Positions 14,117 to 20,727 of a DNA stretch of 20,798 nt are shown one piece after another. The notes beneath the pieces were generated by a model. The model was given only the letters and a program-made list of their open reading frames with translations, did not search any database and was not told the origin of the DNA. The first letter of the stretch is position 1; every line of letters begins with the position of its first letter. Source of the DNA: CAZOJJ01 sp964580105 (GTDB lineage Bacteria > Bacteroidota > Rhodothermia > Rhodothermales > Rubricoccaceae); NCBI GenBank assembly GCA_964580105.1, contig CAZOJJ010000048.1, positions 1 to 20,798 on the forward strand, written 5' to 3'. The position numbers and the translations under genes were made by a program.

Positions 14117-15337
14117 TTGAAGCAGCTCCACGTCTTCCGCGCCGGCCGCCACGTCGCCCTGGGCGGCACCGAGATCGAGTTCAGCGAGGCCACCGTCGCC
14201 GGCATCGCCTCCACCTACGACGCGGCCGTCCACGAGGCGCCGATCGTCGTCGGCCACCCCAAGATTGACGCCCCCGCCTACGGCTGGGTGGGCACGCTCT
14301 CGGCCCAGGGCGCAGAGCTCACGGCCGAGCCGCGCCAGGTCGAGGCCCAGTTCGCGGAGATGGTCGAGGCCGGCCGCTTCAAGAAGATCAGCGCGGCCTT
14401 CTACCTCCCCGGCTCGAAGGCGCACCCCCTCGGCCCGAAGGCCGAGTACCCCTACCTCAAGCACGTCGGCTTTCTCGGCGCGCACGCGCCCGCGGTGAAG
14501 GGCCTCAAGCAGGTCGAGTTCGGCGAGGACGACGACGGCGTGGCCGTCGTCGAGCTGGGCGAGGACGACGGGCCGCCCGACGCGCCGGCGTGGACGGTGC
14601 GCGGCCTCGTCAGGCTCCTCCGCCGGCTCCGCTCTCACATCGCCAGCACGGACGGCGAGGAAATCGCCGAGCGCGTGCTGCCCGAGTCCGAGCTCGACTA
14701 CGCGCTCGAAGACCTCGCCCGCGAGGAGGGCGCCCACTTCGAGCGCCGCCGGAAAGCCGACCCCCACTTCGCCGAGGACGCCCCGGCTCCTCCGGCGCCC
14801 CCTACCCACCCGACCCCCGATCCGATGGCCGACCAGGACAAGACCGCCGAGCTCGCCGAGCGCGAGACCCAGCTGACCGCCAGGGAGCAGGAGCTCCTGG
14901 CTCGCGAGCAGAAGCTCAAGGAGCAGGAGGCCGAGGCCCTCCGCAAGGAGCACATGGCCTTCGCGGAGGGCCTCGCCGACGACGGCGCACGCATCCTCCC
15001 CCGCCACGTGCCCATCGTGGCCGCCGTGCTCGACCAGCTCGCGGGCGTCTCCGAGGCCGAGGCCACCGTCGCGTTCGGCGAGGGCGAGGACGCCGAGCAG
15101 GTGGCCCCGGCCGAGGCGCTGCGCCGGATGCTGGGCGAGCTGCCGCAGCACGTGGACTTCGCCGAGCGTTCCGCGCCCGAAGCGTCCCGCGTCGCCGGCG
15201 ACACGGTCGAGTTCGCCGCGCCGTCGGGCTACGACGTCGACAAGCACCAGCTGGAGATCCACCGGAAGGCGGTCGCCTACCAGCAGGCCCACGAAGGCGT
15301 CGACTACGTCGCGGCCGTCAAGGCCGTCGGCGGCTGA
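14117..15337 (+). CDS. Mu I-like prohead protease with C-terminal scaffold
   Basis: A 406-residue phage protein like Mu gene I, the protease that matures the prohead. The N-terminal domain runs from KQLHVFRAGRHVALGGTEIEFSEATVAGIASTYD through EAPIVVGHPKIDAPAYGWV and FKKISAAFYLPGSK to YPYLKHVGFLGAHAPAVKGL, all typical of the family. It ends near residue 140. A charged linker leads to a Glu/Lys/Gln-rich coiled coil (about 240-285) and a C-terminal scaffold segment. I chose TTG at 14117 because homology starts at KQLHVF; the open frame upstream to 13985 is Arg/Pro-rich and unlikely. It is the first gene after the gap and precedes the decoration and capsid genes. Confidence 0.85.
   Translation: MKQLHVFRAGRHVALGGTEIEFSEATVAGIASTYDAAVHEAPIVVGHPKIDAPAYGWVGTLSAQGAELTAEPRQVEAQFAEMVEAGRFKKISAAFYLPGSKAHPLGPKAEYPYLKHVGFLGAHAPAVKGLKQVEFGEDDDGVAVVELGEDDGPPDAPAWTVRGLVRLLRRLRSHIASTDGEEIAERVLPESELDYALEDLAREEGAHFERRRKADPHFAEDAPAPPAPPTHPTPDPMADQDKTAELAERETQLTAREQELLAREQKLKEQEAEALRKEHMAFAEGLADDGARILPRHVPIVAAVLDQLAGVSEAEATVAFGEGEDAEQVAPAEALRRMLGELPQHVDFAERSAPEASRVAGDTVEFAAPSGYDVDKHQLEIHRKAVAYQQAHEGVDYVAAVKAVGG
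14825..15337 (+). CDS. Nested scaffold protein (Mu Z-like) from an internal in-frame start
   Basis: In Mu, the scaffold Z is made from an internal start inside gene I. Here an ATG at 14825 sits in frame, right after the Pro-rich linker (APAPPAPPTHPTPDP). It opens a 170-residue protein beginning MADQDKTAELAERETQL, directly at the coiled coil. It would give free scaffold that assembles the capsid shell and is then removed. The boundary between linker and coiled coil is exactly where one would expect Z to begin. No ribosome-binding site is evident, so expression is inferred from position and domain boundary. Confidence 0.55.
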   Translation: MADQDKTAELAERETQLTAREQELLAREQKLKEQEAEALRKEHMAFAEGLADDGARILPRHVPIVAAVLDQLAGVSEAEATVAFGEGEDAEQVAPAEALRRMLGELPQHVDFAERSAPEASRVAGDTVEFAAPSGYDVDKHQLEIHRKAVAYQQAHEGVDYVAAVKAVGG

Positions 15338-15394
15338 TCTGAGTCGAGCCCCCAGCCTCCATCCGTCCCTCCATCCTTCCCAGCCCCCACGCTC

Positions 15395-15964
15395 ATGGCC
15401 CAGTCCATCCCCGCTCAGACCCTCCCCGTCGTCGCCTCCGGCGCCGTCACGAAGCGCCGCTTCGTCACCGTGGCCGGCGCCCAGGCCGGCACCGGCGCCC
15501 ACACGCTCGGCGTCTCCCGCTACACGGCGGCCAGCGGTGAGGAGCTGCCCGTCGACAACCTGGGCACGACCGAGGTCGAGGCCGGCGGCCAGTTCGCCGC
15601 GGGCGCCCCTCTCACGCCCGACGCCCTGGGCCGCGCCGTCCTCAACGAGCGGACGCAGCCCGTCGAGGTCACCGTGATGGTGGCCGGTGCCGCCGCCGGC
15701 GACGTCGTCGTCGAGGGCATCCTCGCCACCGACGAGCTCGTGGCCGTGTTCGTCGAGGACGCCGAGAGCGGCGTCCAGACCGACCTCACGGCCGAGTTCG
15801 AGGTCGCCGATGACGACACGATCAACAACGAGGGCGGCACGAGCTCGGCCGGCGACACGCTCCTCGTGGTGTACCGCCGCCCGGCCCTGCCTACCGTGGC
15901 GCGGGCGCTCGAGGCCGCCTCGGGCGCCGGCGACATCGTCGAGGTTCTCCTCATCCCCAACTGA
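15395..15964 (+). CDS. DUF2190-like capsid decoration protein
   Basis: A 189-residue beta-rich protein encoded between scaffold and major capsid, the usual place for capsid decoration or cement proteins. The repeated short strands with Gly turns (VVASGAVTKRRFVTVAG, LGVSRYTAASGEELPVDNLG, VEAGGQFAAGAPLTPDALGRAV) resemble the DUF2190 family. Later strands (VEVTVMVAGAAAGDVVVEGI) and a C-terminal LLVVYRRPALPTVARALEAA follow. The ATG at 15395 follows a pyrimidine-rich leader, as at several genes here. Assignment to DUF2190 is by pattern and context only. It appears intact. Confidence 0.65.
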   Translation: MAQSIPAQTLPVVASGAVTKRRFVTVAGAQAGTGAHTLGVSRYTAASGEELPVDNLGTTEVEAGGQFAAGAPLTPDALGRAVLNERTQPVEVTVMVAGAAAGDVVVEGILATDELVAVFVEDAESGVQTDLTAEFEVADDDTINNEGGTSSAGDTLLVVYRRPALPTVARALEAASGAGDIVEVLLIPN

Positions 15965-16003
15965 CCCCCCGCTCGGCGGGGGGGGGGTGGAAGGCCCCCC
16001 CCC
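15965..16003. other. G10 and C9 homopolymer tracts before the capsid gene
   Basis: C6 (15965-15970), G10 (15978-15987) and C9 (15995-16003) occur within 39 bp, so the G tract can pair with either C tract in alternative hairpins. The tracts precede the in-frame upstream ATG at 16011. They may be a slippage-prone terminator/attenuator between the decoration and capsid genes, and are also places where sequencing errors are likely. Confidence 0.6.
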
Positions 16004-16109
16004 GACGCCGATGAAATCCATCGCACGCCTCCTCTTCGTCTGCTTCCTGGCCCTCGTGGTCACCAGCCCCGAGGCGGAGGCCTCGCCCCCACCCTCTACC
16101 CCCCACGCC

Positions 16110-17105
16110 ATGGCTGGCCCACTCAACCCCGCGCAGACGCGCGTCATCGACCCGATCCTGACCAACGTCGTCCGCGGCTACCGCAACGCGACGTTCGTCG
16201 GGAACCACCTCTTCCCGGTCGTCCCGGTCACCGTGGCCGGCGGCCAGGTCATCGAGTTCGGCAAGGAGTCGTTCCAGCGCTACAACACGCGGCGTGCCCG
16301 CGGCGGCGCCACGCGGCGCGTCCGGTTCGGCTACGAGGGAGCCCCATTCGCGCTGGAGAACCACGCCGTCGAGGGCCAGGTGGCCCGCGAGGACCAGCGC
16401 GACGCCGGCCGCGTGCCGGGCATCGACCTCGGCCGCCGGGCGCTCAACATGGCCATGCGCGTGACCGCGCTGGAGCTGGAGATCAGCCAGGCCGAGATCG
16501 CGCTGAACCCGGCCAACTACGGCGACGACCACAAGGAGGCCCTTGCGGGCAACGACCTGTGGGCGGACCCGGACAGCAGCCCGATCACGCAGATCAACGA
16601 CTACAAGGAGACGATCCGCAGCCAGATCGGCATGGAGCCGAACACGCTCCTGCTCTCCGCGCTGGCGTTCAAGAACCTCAAGGACCACCCGGCGCTGGTC
16701 GAGAAGATCAAGTACACCTCGCGCGACTCCATCACGGAGGCGATCCTCGCCCAGCTCTTCGACCTGGAGCGGGTCGTCGTCGGGCGCGGCGTCTACGCCG
16801 CCAACGAGGACGCCGCCAACGAGGACGCCGCCTTCACGGACATCTGGCAGGACGACGCCGTCCTGGCCTACGTCCCGACCGGGTCCGACGGCCAGACCTA
16901 CGCGCCCGGCTCCGAGGGCGACCGCGAGCAGCCGAGCTACGGGTACACCTACACGATGGAGGGGCACCCGGCCGCCGAGCAGCCCTACTACGACAACAAC
17001 ACGCGGAGCTGGATCTACCCGGTCTCCCACGAGCGCGTCGCCGTGCTCTCGGGCATGGCCGCGGGCTTCCTCATCCAGAACGCCGGCGCCCCGGCCGCCG
17101 GGTAA
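16110..17105 (+). CDS. Major capsid protein (Mu T-like)
   Basis: A 331-residue major head subunit. The sequence MAGPLNPAQTRVIDPILTNVVRGYRNATFVGNHLFPVVPVTVAGGQVIEFGKESFQRY is typical of Mu-like and related major capsid proteins. Later blocks support this: LENHAVEGQVAREDQ, LGRRALNMAMRVTALELEISQAEI, PNTLLLSALAFKNLKDHP and a C-terminal NTRSWIYPVSHERVAVLSGMAAGFLIQNA. I chose the ATG at 16110 because capsid homology starts there. An in-frame ATG at 16011 would add 33 residues that look like a Sec signal peptide. A short in-protein duplication (AANED twice, near 230-240) suggests slippage. It is the last head-shell gene and appears intact. Confidence 0.87.
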   Translation: MAGPLNPAQTRVIDPILTNVVRGYRNATFVGNHLFPVVPVTVAGGQVIEFGKESFQRYNTRRARGGATRRVRFGYEGAPFALENHAVEGQVAREDQRDAGRVPGIDLGRRALNMAMRVTALELEISQAEIALNPANYGDDHKEALAGNDLWADPDSSPITQINDYKETIRSQIGMEPNTLLLSALAFKNLKDHPALVEKIKYTSRDSITEAILAQLFDLERVVVGRGVYAANEDAANEDAAFTDIWQDDAVLAYVPTGSDGQTYAPGSEGDREQPSYGYTYTMEGHPAAEQPYYDNNTRSWIYPVSHERVAVLSGMAAGFLIQNAGAPAAG

Positions 17106-17284
17106 CGAGATGCCGCGAGGGGCGCGGTAGCCGTCGGTGTGGCCACACGCGGCGGTGAAGGCAAAGAGCGCCCGGCCCTCCGGAGGGTGAAGTCCGGCAC
17201 CCCACGCTGCCATGGGTGACCTGATCGCAGGGAAAGCCCCCAAATCGAAGGCTTGACGGCTCGGAGAGACGAGCGGCAGCACCC
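17106..17284. other. Non-coding leader between capsid and the tRNA-like remnant
   Basis: About 180 bp without a supported gene. It includes a short hairpin CCCTCCGGAGGG near 17178-17189 with no T-tract. It could hold a structured RNA, but no known class is recognised. Confidence 0.35.
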
Positions 17285-17351
17285 AGCGCGATAGAGCAGC
17301 GGTCAGCTCGCAGGGCCCATAACCCTGAGGTCGGCAATCCGTCTCGCGCTA
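17285..17351 (+). pseudogene. Degenerate tRNA-Met(CAU)-like remnant in the prophage
   Basis: The acceptor halves AGCGCGA (17285-17291) and TCGCGCT (17344-17350) pair fully. The D-stem GAGC/GCTC, the anticodon stem CAGGG/CCCTG and anticodon CAT (17318-17320) are in place. The three G:C pairs next to the loop are an initiator-tRNA trait. However, loop position 33 is C, not the universal U, and the T-arm is reduced to about 11 nt (17 expected). Total length is 67 nt, and 3' CCA is not encoded. It is best read as a decayed phage tRNA gene. Confidence 0.6.
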
Positions 17352-17385
17352 CATGATCGCTCGCTTTCACTCAGCCCCGCCGCCC

Positions 17386-17631
17386 ATGGCCAGCCCCACG
17401 AAGCTCTACGCTGTCAAGTCGCCCATCCGGATCAAGCACAAGCGCCGCACCGAGGGCACGATCCGTCTCACCGACGACGAGGCTGCCGCGCCGCTGTCGA
17501 GTGGCGCCATCGAGCTGGTCGAGGAGCCGGCCCCCGCTCCTCCTCCGCCCCCGCCGCCAGCGCCGCCGAAGGCTCCCGAGCCGCCGGCCGAGAAGCCGAA
17601 GCGCACGCGCCGCAAGAAGAGCGGCGAATAA
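17386..17631 (+). CDS. Small Mu gp35-like phage protein
   Basis: An 81-residue protein. The N-terminal part (KLYAVKSPIRIKHKRRTEGTIRLTDDEAAAPLSSGAIELVEE) looks like the small Mu gp35/FluMu-type N-terminal domain. It is followed by a poly-proline/alanine linker (about 47-66) and a basic tail (KPKRTRRKKSGE). Its place between capsid and gp36 is where Mu encodes gp35. The ATG at 17386 begins at the recognisable domain; an in-frame ATG at 17353 adds 11 residues and overlaps the end of the tRNA-like remnant, so it is less likely. The role in the virion is unknown. The next gene begins 31 bp downstream. Confidence 0.7.
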   Translation: MASPTKLYAVKSPIRIKHKRRTEGTIRLTDDEAAAPLSSGAIELVEEPAPAPPPPPPPAPPKAPEPPAEKPKRTRRKKSGE

Positions 17632-17662
17632 CCCGCCCCACCGCCCCCCTTCCACCCCCGCG

Positions 17663-18226
17663 ATGTACGCGACGAAGGCCCGCATGATCGACCTCTTCGG
17701 GGAGCAGAACCTCGCGCTGCTCACCGGGGACTCGGACGTCATCGTCGACGCGAAGCTGAACGCGGCGATGAACGCGGCCGAGGCCGAGGTCAACGGCTTC
17801 CTCCAGGGGACCGTCGCGCTCCCGCTGGCGAGCGTGCCCGAGGTGCTGGCCGTCCACGCCTGCAACATCGCGTACTGGTACCTCGACCCGGACAACCCCA
17901 CCGACGGCGCGCGCGAGCGCTACCGGGCTGCGCTCCGGTTCCTGGAGCGCGTCCAGGACGGCAAGGCCGGCCTCGGGCTCGACGGCGAGGGCACGGCCGT
18001 GCTGCCTGCCGGCGGCGTCACGGTCTCCGCGCCGGACCGTGTGTTCTCGAACTGTCTCTCACAGCTCGACCGGGGATTTCGCGCTGTGACAAACCACGTG
18101 TCCAATCGCGCCAAACCACGTGTCGCGCTACACGAAGCCGCGTCCTTCCCAAAACCTTCCCTTGCCCGTTCCGCGCCGCAACGTGTAACATGCGCGCTCG
18201 CTCGGCGCGGTAGCTCAGCTGGTTAG
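17663..18226 (+). CDS. Mu gp36-like head-tail connector (DUF1320), 3' end replaced by element end
   Basis: The first 129 residues (MYATKARMIDLFGEQNLALL to VSAPDRVFS) match the gp36/DUF1320 family, thought to be a head-completion or connector protein. They include the helical repeat AAMNAAEAEVNGFL and the CNIAYWYL helix. Family members normally end only several residues beyond the PxRVF motif. Here, from about 18050, the frame leaves the family and runs on for 58 residues through the right-end sites of the element and into the tRNA-Met gene, stopping at 18226. The gene is thus cut near its very end by a deletion joining it to the right terminus. The domain itself is nearly complete and could still fold. 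Confidence 0.8.
   Translation: MYATKARMIDLFGEQNLALLTGDSDVIVDAKLNAAMNAAEAEVNGFLQGTVALPLASVPEVLAVHACNIAYWYLDPDNPTDGARERYRAALRFLERVQDGKAGLGLDGEGTAVLPAGGVTVSAPDRVFSNCLSQLDRGFRAVTNHVSNRAKPRVALHEAASFPKPSLARSAPQRVTCALARRGSSAG
18088..18132 (-). promoter_or_regulatory. Right-end transposase-binding-like sites (R1 and R2)
   Basis: On the minus strand, CGACACGTGGTTTGGC (18125-18110) and GGACACGTGGTTTGTC (18103-18088) are direct repeats 22 bp apart, the spacing of adjacent Mu R sites. The outer box is 7 nt from ACA at 18130-18132, matching the left end in mirror image. Confidence 0.75.
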
Positions 18227-18277
18227 AGCGTCGGATTCATAACCCGGAGGTCGAGGGTTCAAGTCCCTCCCGCGCCA
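18204..18277 (+). tRNA. tRNA-Met (anticodon CAU)
   Basis: A full 74-nt cloverleaf. The acceptor is GGCGCGG (18204-18210) with CCGCGCC (18270-18276) and discriminator A. The D-stem is GCTC/GAGC, the loop TTCATAA has anticodon CAT at 18238-18240, and the T-arm is GAGGG-TTCAAGT-CCCTC. The anticodon stem has an A-C pair at its loop end. CCA is not encoded. It lies 72 bp outside the right end of the Mu-like element. Confidence 0.95.
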
Positions 18278-18280
18278 CCC

Positions 18281-18311
18281 ATCGCGCCTCTCGCGGGGCG
18301 CGATTTTTTTT
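18281..18311 (+). terminator. Intrinsic terminator after tRNA-Met
   Basis: ATCGCGCC (18281-18288) pairs with GGCGCGAT (18297-18304) around an 8-nt loop, followed by eight T (18304-18311). It is a textbook rho-independent terminator and isolates the tRNA from the polysaccharide genes. Confidence 0.93.
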
Positions 18312-18312
18312 G

Positions 18313-18340
18313 CCCGTCGGCCTCCTCCCGTCGGCCTCCT
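18313..18340. repeat. 14-bp direct duplication in glycosyltransferase leader
   Basis: CCCGTCGGCCTCCT occurs twice in tandem and is followed by CCCG and the ATG at 18345. The unit count sets the distance between the tRNA terminator and the glycosyltransferase start, so a promoter would have to be very short or upstream of the terminator. Confidence 0.85.
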
Positions 18341-18344
18341 CCCG

Positions 18345-19595
18345 ATGCGGATCTACCTCCACGACTACGCCGGCCACCCCTTCCAGGTGCAGCTCGCGCG
18401 CGCGCTTGCGGCGCGGGGGCACACCGTCCGCCACGGCTACTCCTCCACCAACCAGACGCCGCAGGGCGCCCTCGCCCGCCGCCCCGACGACCCCGAGGGG
18501 TTCGAGCCCGACCCCATCGCCCTCGACGAGCCCATCGCCAAGTACCGTTCGTCGCTCAAGGGCTTCTGGGCGCGCCGTCGGGGCGAGGCGGAGTACGGCC
18601 GGCGGCTCATCGAGCATGTGGCCCGCTTCGAGCCCGAGGTGGTCCTCGCCGCCAACACCCCGCTCGACGCGCTCGACCCGCTGCAGGCGTGGTGCCGCGC
18701 GCACGATGTGCGGTTCGTCAACTGGCTCCAGGATCTGATCTCGCTGGCCGCCGCGCGGCTGCTCCGGCGGAAGCTGCCCGGCGTGGGCCACCTCGCCGGA
18801 CGCTACTACCTCGGTGTCGAGCAGCGGCTGCTCCGCCGCAGCGACGCCGTCGTCATGATCACCGAGGACTTCCGGCCCATCCTGGCCGGCTGGGGCGTCG
18901 AGCCCGGGCGCCTGCACGTCGTCGAGAACTGGGCGCCGCTGGAGGAGGTGCCGCAGCGGCCGAAGCAGAACCCGTGGAGCGAGGCGTTCGACCTCACGGA
19001 CAAGCGCGTCCTGCTCTACTCGGGCACGCTCGGGATGAAGCACAACCCCGACTTGCTGCGCGGACTCGCCGCCCACTGGAAGGGCGACGACTCCGCCCGC
19101 GTCGTGGTCATCTCCGAGGGCCCCGGCATCGACTGGCTGCGGAAGAAGAAGCAGGACGAGGGGCTCGACAACCTCCTCCTCCTTCCCTACCAGCCCTTCA
19201 ACGAGCTGCCCGACGTGCTGGCGGCGGCCGACGTGCTCCTGGCCATCCTGGAGCCGGACGCCGGCGTGTTCTCGGTGCCGAGCAAGGTGCTCACCTACCT
19301 CTGCGCCGGCCGGGCCCTCCTCCTCGCGGTGCCGCCGGAGAACCTCGCCGCGCGGATCGTCCAGCGCCAGGGCGCGGGCGTCGTCGTCCCGCCCACGGCG
19401 CCGACGGCGTTCGTCCACGAAGCCGCCCGGCTTCTCGACCACCCCGAGCGCCGCGCCGAGGCGGCCCGCAACGCCCGCGCCTACGCCGAAGCGGCGTTCG
19501 ACATCGAGCGCATCGCCGATCGGTTCGAGGGCATCCTCCGTGGCCGAGGTGGAGGGCGTGGAAAGCCTGGAAGGGAGGGAGGGAAGACCGAGTGA
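18345..19595 (+). CDS. Glycosyltransferase family 4-like protein
   Basis: A 416-residue GT-B fold enzyme that would transfer a sugar from a nucleotide donor, probably in surface polysaccharide or glycolipid assembly. The N-terminal Rossmann domain begins MRIYLHDYAGHPFQVQLARALAARGHTV. The hinge and donor half contain LLYSGTLGMKHNPDLL (223-238), VVVISEGPGIDWL and the EPDAGVFSVPSKVLTYLCAG block (303-322), which holds the conserved donor-binding Glu and Ser-Lys. The layout resembles WbuB-type enzymes. Donor and acceptor cannot be told from sequence. A Gly/Arg-rich tail (about 400-416) looks disordered. The epimerase gene follows after 78 bp, suggesting a shared locus. Confidence 0.88.
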   Translation: MRIYLHDYAGHPFQVQLARALAARGHTVRHGYSSTNQTPQGALARRPDDPEGFEPDPIALDEPIAKYRSSLKGFWARRRGEAEYGRRLIEHVARFEPEVVLAANTPLDALDPLQAWCRAHDVRFVNWLQDLISLAAARLLRRKLPGVGHLAGRYYLGVEQRLLRRSDAVVMITEDFRPILAGWGVEPGRLHVVENWAPLEEVPQRPKQNPWSEAFDLTDKRVLLYSGTLGMKHNPDLLRGLAAHWKGDDSARVVVISEGPGIDWLRKKKQDEGLDNLLLLPYQPFNELPDVLAAADVLLAILEPDAGVFSVPSKVLTYLCAGRALLLAVPPENLAARIVQRQGAGVVVPPTAPTAFVHEAARLLDHPERRAEAARNARAYAEAAFDIERIADRFEGILRGRGGGRGKPGREGGKTE

Positions 19596-19673
19596 GGTCC
19601 CTCCCTCACCCCTCCTCTCGCTCCAACCCTCCCCCCTCTTCGTACCTTCCTCGCCCCACCAAGCGACTGACGC

Positions 19674-20687
19674 ATGACTGCCAACGGCACCCCGAAGCGC
19701 GCCCTCGTCACCGGCGCGGGCGGCTTCATCGGCCACCACCTCGTCAAGTACCTCAAGCGCAAGGGCTACTGGGTCCGCGGCGTGGACGTGAAGGCGTTCG
19801 AGTACGGCGAGAGCGCGGCCGACGAGTTCGAGCTCCTCGACCTCCGCAAGTACGACAACTGCCTCGTCGCCACGCGCGGCGTGGAGGAGGTCTACCACCT
19901 CGCGGCCGACATGGGCGGCATCGGCTACATCACGGCGTTCCACGCGGCCATCGCCCGGAACGACACCATGATCAACGTGCACATGCTGGAGGCCGCCCGC
20001 CTCAACGGCGTCGCCCGCTTCCTCTTCTCCTCCTCGGCCTGCGTCTACCCGCAGCACCTCCAGACGGCCGCCGACGTGACGCCGCTCCGCGAGGAAGACG
20101 CCTGGCCCGCCGACCCCGAGCCGGGCTACGGCCTCGAGAAGCTCTTCATGGAGAAGCTCTGCGAGTACTACACGGGCGACTACGGGTTGGAGACGCGCGT
20201 CGTCCGCTTCCACAACGTCTACGGCGAAGAAGGCACCTACGAGGGCGGCAAGGAGAAGGCGCCCGCTGCGATCTGCCGCAAGGTGGCCCTCACCCCGGAC
20301 GGCGGCACCATCGAGGTCTGGGGCGACGGCGAGCAGACCCGCTCGTTCATGCACGTCGACGACTGCACCGAGGGCATCTACCGCCTCATGCAGTCGGACT
20401 TCCGCGAGCCGCTCAACCTCGGGCGCGACCGGATGGTCACCATCAACGAGCTGGTGGACATCGTGGCGAAGGTGGCCGGCAAGACGATCCACAAGGCGCA
20501 CGACCTGTCGAAGCCTCAGGGCGTGCGCGGCCGGAACTCGGACAACGCGAAGCTCCGCGAGGTGCTCGGCTGGGAGCCGTCGATCCCGCTGGAGGAAGGC
20601 CTCAAGCCGACCTACGCCTGGATCCGTGCCGAGCTCGAGGCGCAGGGCCGCCTCCCCGAGCAGCAGGCGGCCTCGGTGTCGGTCTGA
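19674..20687 (+). CDS. GDP-mannose 3,5-epimerase-like extended SDR enzyme
   Basis: A 337-residue nucleotide-sugar epimerase. It has the NAD site TGAGGFIG (13-20), LAADMGGIGYI (77-86), SSSACVYPQ (119-127), the YGLEK catalytic Tyr/Lys (152-156), RFHNVYGEEGTYEGGKEKAPAAICRK (178-203) and EVWGDGEQTRSFMHVDD (214-230). DMGGIG, the Cys in SSAC and the lysine in KEKAPAA are signatures of GDP-mannose 3,5-epimerase, which turns GDP-D-mannose into GDP-L-galactose/GDP-L-gulose. In plants this serves ascorbate and cell walls; in bacteria a role in surface glycans is likely. The adjacent glycosyltransferase supports that. The substrate is inferred from motifs. The start is ATG at 19674. Confidence 0.88.
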   Translation: MTANGTPKRALVTGAGGFIGHHLVKYLKRKGYWVRGVDVKAFEYGESAADEFELLDLRKYDNCLVATRGVEEVYHLAADMGGIGYITAFHAAIARNDTMINVHMLEAARLNGVARFLFSSSACVYPQHLQTAADVTPLREEDAWPADPEPGYGLEKLFMEKLCEYYTGDYGLETRVVRFHNVYGEEGTYEGGKEKAPAAICRKVALTPDGGTIEVWGDGEQTRSFMHVDDCTEGIYRLMQSDFREPLNLGRDRMVTINELVDIVAKVAGKTIHKAHDLSKPQGVRGRNSDNAKLREVLGWEPSIPLEEGLKPTYAWIRAELEAQGRLPEQQAASVSV

Positions 20688-20727
20688 GAAACCGTTTGGG
20701 GCATCCATGGGCGTTGCCTTCCCCCTT

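Larger units (their letters stand above)
11044..18132. mobile_element. Defective Mu-like transposable prophage with both ends retained
   Basis: The content follows phage Mu order: left end, leftward repressor, then F, G, I/Z, (DUF2190), T, 35, 36 and the right end. Both termini carry the same repeated boxes in inverted orientation, and the outermost box on each side lies exactly 7 nt inside TGT/ACA. Missing are transposase A and B, the other early genes, lysis, terminase, portal and every tail gene. The losses map to two junctions, near 12015 and near 18050. Length is about 7.1 kb plus whatever the gap at 13792-13891 hides. The 5 bp just outside these ends do not match; a start at 11031/11032 with duplication CGAAG(C) is an alternative left boundary. 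Confidence 0.8.

Noticed and set aside
17285..17351. Functional tRNA-Met
   Set aside because: T-arm is too short and U33 is missing, so it is listed as a remnant.
18237..20708. 823-residue minus-strand frame across tRNA, glycosyltransferase and epimerase
   Set aside because: Complement of two well-supported genes and a tRNA; no recognisable domain.
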